A program made the position numbers and the translations under genes. The notes below the pieces were generated by a model. That model was given only the letters and a program-made list of their open reading frames with translations, had not been told where the DNA came from and made no database searches. 7,941 nt of DNA from Chitinophaga pinensis (GTDB lineage: Bacteria; Bacteroidota; Bacteroidia; SXHM01). Positions within the stretch are counted from its first letter, which is position 1; the number at the start of each line of letters is the position of its first letter. Location: the NCBI GenBank assembly GCA_945889235.1, contig CAMDBK010000132.1, forward strand, positions 1 through 7,941. The letters are read 5' to 3'. This document shows, in pieces, positions 5,720 through 7,941 of this stretch.

Positions 5720-6349
5720 ATGAATGAGCCCAGATTATTTGATGACTCCCGCCACCTCGATCTAATAGATCATCTTTTTGGTTTCGACAGGATAATGACT
5801 GAAAAGGAGTTACTTCTTGTGTACCGCGATGAAATGACATCAGAAACCACCAACGACCTTTTGGCTATTGCTGAAATAAAAATGAATGGAAGTCAGGGTG
5901 AAAAAAAATTAATCAGAAGAGTTTTTAATGTGTTGGTTGAATGTGTGCAAAACATTGTTAACCATGCTGATCCTTCGCCAATTGCTAAGCTCAACAAAGC
6001 AGCAATCCTTGTTATAGGTCAAGGTGTTGACCACTATTTTATAATTACAGGAAACCTGATTCGTAATGACCGGATTGAAAACCTGAAAGAAATAATTGAC
6101 CTGATTAACGGCTTAAGCCCAGAAGTAGTAAGAGATTATTATACCGAGAAAATGAGGATAGCAGAGTTCTCGGCTAAAGGCGGTGCAGGCTTGGGTTTAC
6201 TTGATATTGCCAGAAGAAGCGGAAGGAAAATGGAATATGATTTCCGCCAGATTGATAATGAGTTTTCTTATTTTTCATTCAAAGCTAACATTGCGTTTAA
6301 ACTTGCCAATCTTGAAAATAATCAAAACGCATTGAATGAAAAAGGCTGA
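5720..6349 (+). CDS. SiaB-like GHKL-fold protein kinase (DUF6272-type)
   Basis: A 209-residue soluble protein without signal peptide or membrane segment. An N-box-like motif, LVECVQNIVNHAD (72-84), carries E74 and N78. A glycine-rich ATP-lid motif, AKGGAGLGLLDIARRSGRK, lies at 152-170. These and the overall layout fit the SiaB family of HATPase-like Ser/Thr kinases. In Pseudomonas, SiaB phosphorylates the SiaC protein, SiaA (a PP2C phosphatase) reverses this, and free SiaC activates the diguanylate cyclase SiaD. Bacteroidota homologues often sit next to a SiaC-like (DUF1987) gene and a SpoIIE-type phosphatase gene. Here it stands alone: divergent from queE, with a convergent gene 48 bp downstream. 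An anti-sigma-factor-type kinase with another substrate is possible. The start is the first in-frame ATG at 5720; another ATG at 5724 is out of frame. Confidence 0.65.
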   Translation: MNEPRLFDDSRHLDLIDHLFGFDRIMTEKELLLVYRDEMTSETTNDLLAIAEIKMNGSQGEKKLIRRVFNVLVECVQNIVNHADPSPIAKLNKAAILVIGQGVDHYFIITGNLIRNDRIENLKEIIDLINGLSPEVVRDYYTEKMRIAEFSAKGGAGLGLLDIARRSGRKMEYDFRQIDNEFSYFSFKANIAFKLANLENNQNALNEKG

Positions 6350-6373
6350 AGCCTGTTTTACCAGATTTCAGCC
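6344..6373 (-). terminator. Hairpin terminator between convergent genes, best oriented for the minus strand
   Basis: GGCTGAA (6344-6350) pairs with TTCAGCC (6367-6373). An inner CTG/CAG stem (6353-6355 with 6362-6364) leaves a 2x2 internal loop and a 6-base loop. On the minus strand the hairpin is followed at once by TTTTT (6343-6339), the layout of an intrinsic terminator for the HNH-AP2 gene. On the plus strand it is followed only by a short CTTTAC, so termination of the kinase gene is weaker. The kinase stop codon TGA (6347-6349) lies inside the left arm. Confidence 0.65.
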
Positions 6374-6397
6374 CTTTACTTATATCTAAGTTGAATT

Positions 6398-6964
6398 TTA
6401 TTTTATCTTTTTTGCTTTAGGTTTTGCCGGTGCTTTAACTTTATTAAGACTGTTAGTTTCTCCGAACAATTCTCGTGATTTTTTATTGTATGCCTTTGCT
6501 GCGTCTTCACCTGTTTTGAAAAACCCGAGATTGTAATTTACCCCTTTGTGATAAAGATTTGCACGGAAACGCTTTTTTTCTTTTGTAACACCGCGGTAAC
6601 CGCTGCTGTTTGTTGTGCTATTGTTAGATCTTCTAAGCTCACTCATGGTTACAAACTCAAGGTTTACCAGGCTGCAATCCATAACATTTCCGTTTTTAAA
6701 TCGCAGAAATAATTTGCGATTGCTTTTCGGTTTTTTAATGAATTTATCAGCCAGCCAGCGATGCAGGTAAATGGTTTCGTAAACAGGACCTTTTTTGGTG
6801 GTGATGCAACGCTGAAAAATCGGGTATCCGCTGGAGTGTGAGCGCAGATTATCTAAAAAACTAATCTTTGAAAGGTGCTTGTCGCCCTTAACAGCTTTAT
6901 ACCCTTTGTCATCAAGAATTGCAGTCTTATCCTTGGTGTTTTTTAGTTTGATTTTGTAACTCAT
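6398..6964 (-). CDS. HNH-AP2 protein with altered HNH active site
   Basis: A 188-residue basic protein. The C-terminal AP2 DNA-binding domain (about 119-174) is clear: SSGYRGV, FRANLYHKG, NLGFFKTGEDAAKAYNKKS, then FGETNSLN. The central part (about 66-106) has the frame of an HNH homing-endonuclease module: LHRWLADKFI, then RFKNGN, then NLEFVT. In active members the middle motif reads about NHxDGN; here F89 replaces the catalytic His and N91 the Asp, so nuclease activity is doubtful. The lysine-rich tail (about 175-188) suggests extra DNA or RNA contacts. AP2 plus HNH is typical of free-standing homing endonucleases. A domesticated DNA-binding protein or regulator is my inference; its targets are unknown. 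It starts 12 bp after the folD stop, so it is likely the second gene of a folD transcript, and it ends before the hairpin at 6344-6373. Confidence 0.78.
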   Translation of the reverse strand: MSYKIKLKNTKDKTAILDDKGYKAVKGDKHLSKISFLDNLRSHSSGYPIFQRCITTKKGPVYETIYLHRWLADKFIKKPKSNRKLFLRFKNGNVMDCSLVNLEFVTMSELRRSNNSTTNSSGYRGVTKEKKRFRANLYHKGVNYNLGFFKTGEDAAKAYNKKSRELFGETNSLNKVKAPAKPKAKKIK

Positions 6965-6976
6965 GTGGTTTTGGTG

Positions 6977-7864
6977 TTAGAGGTTAGTAATCAAATTGTT
7001 GTTCAAAGATAATAAAGTATTCTTCAATAAAGCAACTATTGTCATCGGACCTACACCTCCGGGTACGGGAGTAATATAACTGCACTTAGGAGCCACATCA
7101 TCAAAATCAACATCTCCTGTAATGTGATAACCTTTCTCTGTTCCGGGGGCACTAACCCGAGTAATTCCAACATCTATAACAACTACCCCGTCCTTTACCA
7201 TATTGGCTTTTACAAAATCAGGTTTTCCAAGTGCAGCTATTAAAATATCAGCTTGTTTTGTATAGTATTCAAGATTTTTTGTGCGGCTGTGACACAGTGT
7301 TACAGTACAGTTTCCCGGGTAGGTGTTTCTTGATAATAAAATGCTTACCGGTGAACCTACAATATTACTTCTGCCCAATATAACACAATGTTTTCCTGCT
7401 GTTTCAATTTTATAGCGTTCCAGTAATTGCATAATGCCATAAGGAGTAGCCGATATAAAAGTGGGAAGGTTTAATGCTAATTTTCCAACATTTAGAGGAT
7501 GAAAACCATCCACATCTTTTTCAGGAAGAATTGTTTCTGTGACTTTTTTTTCTGAAATATGTTTGGGTAATGGAAGTTGTACAATTAATCCGTCAATATC
7601 TGCATTGTTATTGATTTCAATTACTTTTTGTAACAATTCGTTTTCACTTACTGTTGCGGGAAAATTGATAAGCGTACTTTTAAAGCCAACCTTTTTACAA
7701 GCCTTAACTTTAGAGGCAATATATGTTTCACTGGCTCCGTCATTTCCTACAAGAATAGCAGCAAGGTGGGGCTGTTTCCCACCGTTTTTAACAATGTTCT
7801 CAACTTCAACGGCAAGTTCTGCCTTTATTATTTCTGCTGTTTGTTTTCCGTCAATTAATATCAT
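6977..7864 (-). CDS. folD: Bifunctional methylenetetrahydrofolate dehydrogenase / methenyltetrahydrofolate cyclohydrolase
   Basis: A 295-residue cytosolic enzyme of normal FolD length. Motifs in order: the substrate-site YIASKVKAC (48-56) with Y48 and catalytic K52; QLPLPKH (96-102); KDVDGFHP (116-123); the NADP-site GRSNIVGSP (164-172); CHSRT (191-195); GDVDF (250-254); and TPVPGGVGPMT (265-275). It interconverts 5,10-methylene-, 5,10-methenyl- and 10-formyl-tetrahydrofolate, supplying one-carbon units for purines and formyl-Met-tRNA. The ATG at 7864 begins MILIDGK, as in typical family members. The HNH-AP2 gene follows after 12 bp and is probably co-transcribed. No residue expected for the family is missing. 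Confidence 0.97.
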   Translation of the reverse strand: MILIDGKQTAEIIKAELAVEVENIVKNGGKQPHLAAILVGNDGASETYIASKVKACKKVGFKSTLINFPATVSENELLQKVIEINNNADIDGLIVQLPLPKHISEKKVTETILPEKDVDGFHPLNVGKLALNLPTFISATPYGIMQLLERYKIETAGKHCVILGRSNIVGSPVSILLSRNTYPGNCTVTLCHSRTKNLEYYTKQADILIAALGKPDFVKANMVKDGVVVIDVGITRVSAPGTEKGYHITGDVDFDDVAPKCSYITPVPGGVGPMTIVALLKNTLLSLNNNLITNL

Positions 7865-7883
7865 TGCTCAAAATCGTTTGCAG

Positions 7884-7891
7884 CAAAAATA
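7884..7891 (-). promoter_or_regulatory. Candidate -7 box of the folD promoter
   Basis: Minus-strand TATTTTTG matches TAnnTTTG exactly and lies 19 bp upstream of the folD ATG. No TTG-type -33 element is seen at normal spacing. The other bases from 7865 to the window end (7941) show no gene or repeat. Confidence 0.4.
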
Positions 7892-7941
7892 GAAATAATA
7901 AGGAAGGAGGTAATTAGTCGCCCCTCAAATTGTCTATAACA

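Noticed and set aside
7539..7892. Plus-strand open frame opposite folD
   Set aside because: Antisense to the conserved N-terminal half of FolD and unlike any family I recognise.
1..7941. CRISPR array, tRNA or rRNA gene, insertion sequence, phage or toxin-antitoxin module
   Set aside because: I saw no regularly spaced repeats, cloverleaf candidates, transposase or phage motifs, or small paired genes; the window is almost fully covered by ordinary coding sequence.

Overview
The window reads as a chromosomal segment of a Bacteroidota bacterium, probably in the Chitinophagales/Sphingobacteriales part of the phylum. This rests on the A+T-rich sequence, the start codons with little or no Shine-Dalgarno sequence, several TAnnTTTG-type -7 promoter boxes, a TPR/propeller/OmpA protein of Bacteroidota type, an acyloxyacyl hydrolase of the Bacteroidota subfamily and a SiaB-like kinase. 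No database search was possible, so the placement is inference.

Layout. (1) 1-1127, minus: the N-terminal and central parts of an outer-membrane acyloxyacyl hydrolase (PagL-like lipid A deacylase family); its C terminus lies beyond base 1. A hairpin repeat of about 55 bp covers its 5' end. (2) 1154-1750, minus: a TetR/AcrR-type regulator, divergent from (3) 1843-2919, plus: an integral-membrane alkane 1-monooxygenase (AlkB) with all its histidine motifs. Between the two start codons lies a perfect inverted repeat with 14-bp arms, very probably the TetR operator. (4) 2926-2986: a double-hairpin palindromic repeat between the convergent alkB and OmpA-type genes. (5) 5602-3001, minus: queE (7-deazaguanine pathway), then 31 bp later a 642-residue periplasmic TPR/PD40/OmpA protein with the domain order of the type IX secretion component PorE. 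(6) 5720-6349, plus: a stand-alone SiaB-like GHKL kinase, divergent from queE. (7) 7864-6398, minus: folD, then after only 12 bp a small HNH-AP2 protein whose HNH site has lost its catalytic histidine. A hairpin at 6344-6373 separates the convergent genes and overlaps the stop codon of the kinase gene.

How the genes fit together. The clearest functional unit is the TetR-alkB divergon: a probable self-regulated, ligand-responsive repressor controlling a di-iron hydroxylase for alkanes or similar aliphatic chains. The acyloxyacyl hydrolase follows tetR closely on the same strand, so envelope remodelling could be co-regulated, but this is unproven. The other genes are housekeeping (queE, folD), envelope (OmpA-type) and signalling (SiaB-like). 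I found no tRNA, rRNA, CRISPR array, insertion sequence or complete novel defence-like system. The most unusual items are the repeat at the hydrolase start, the catalytically altered HNH-AP2 protein, the SiaB-like kinase without an adjacent SiaC, and the operator architecture at alkB.
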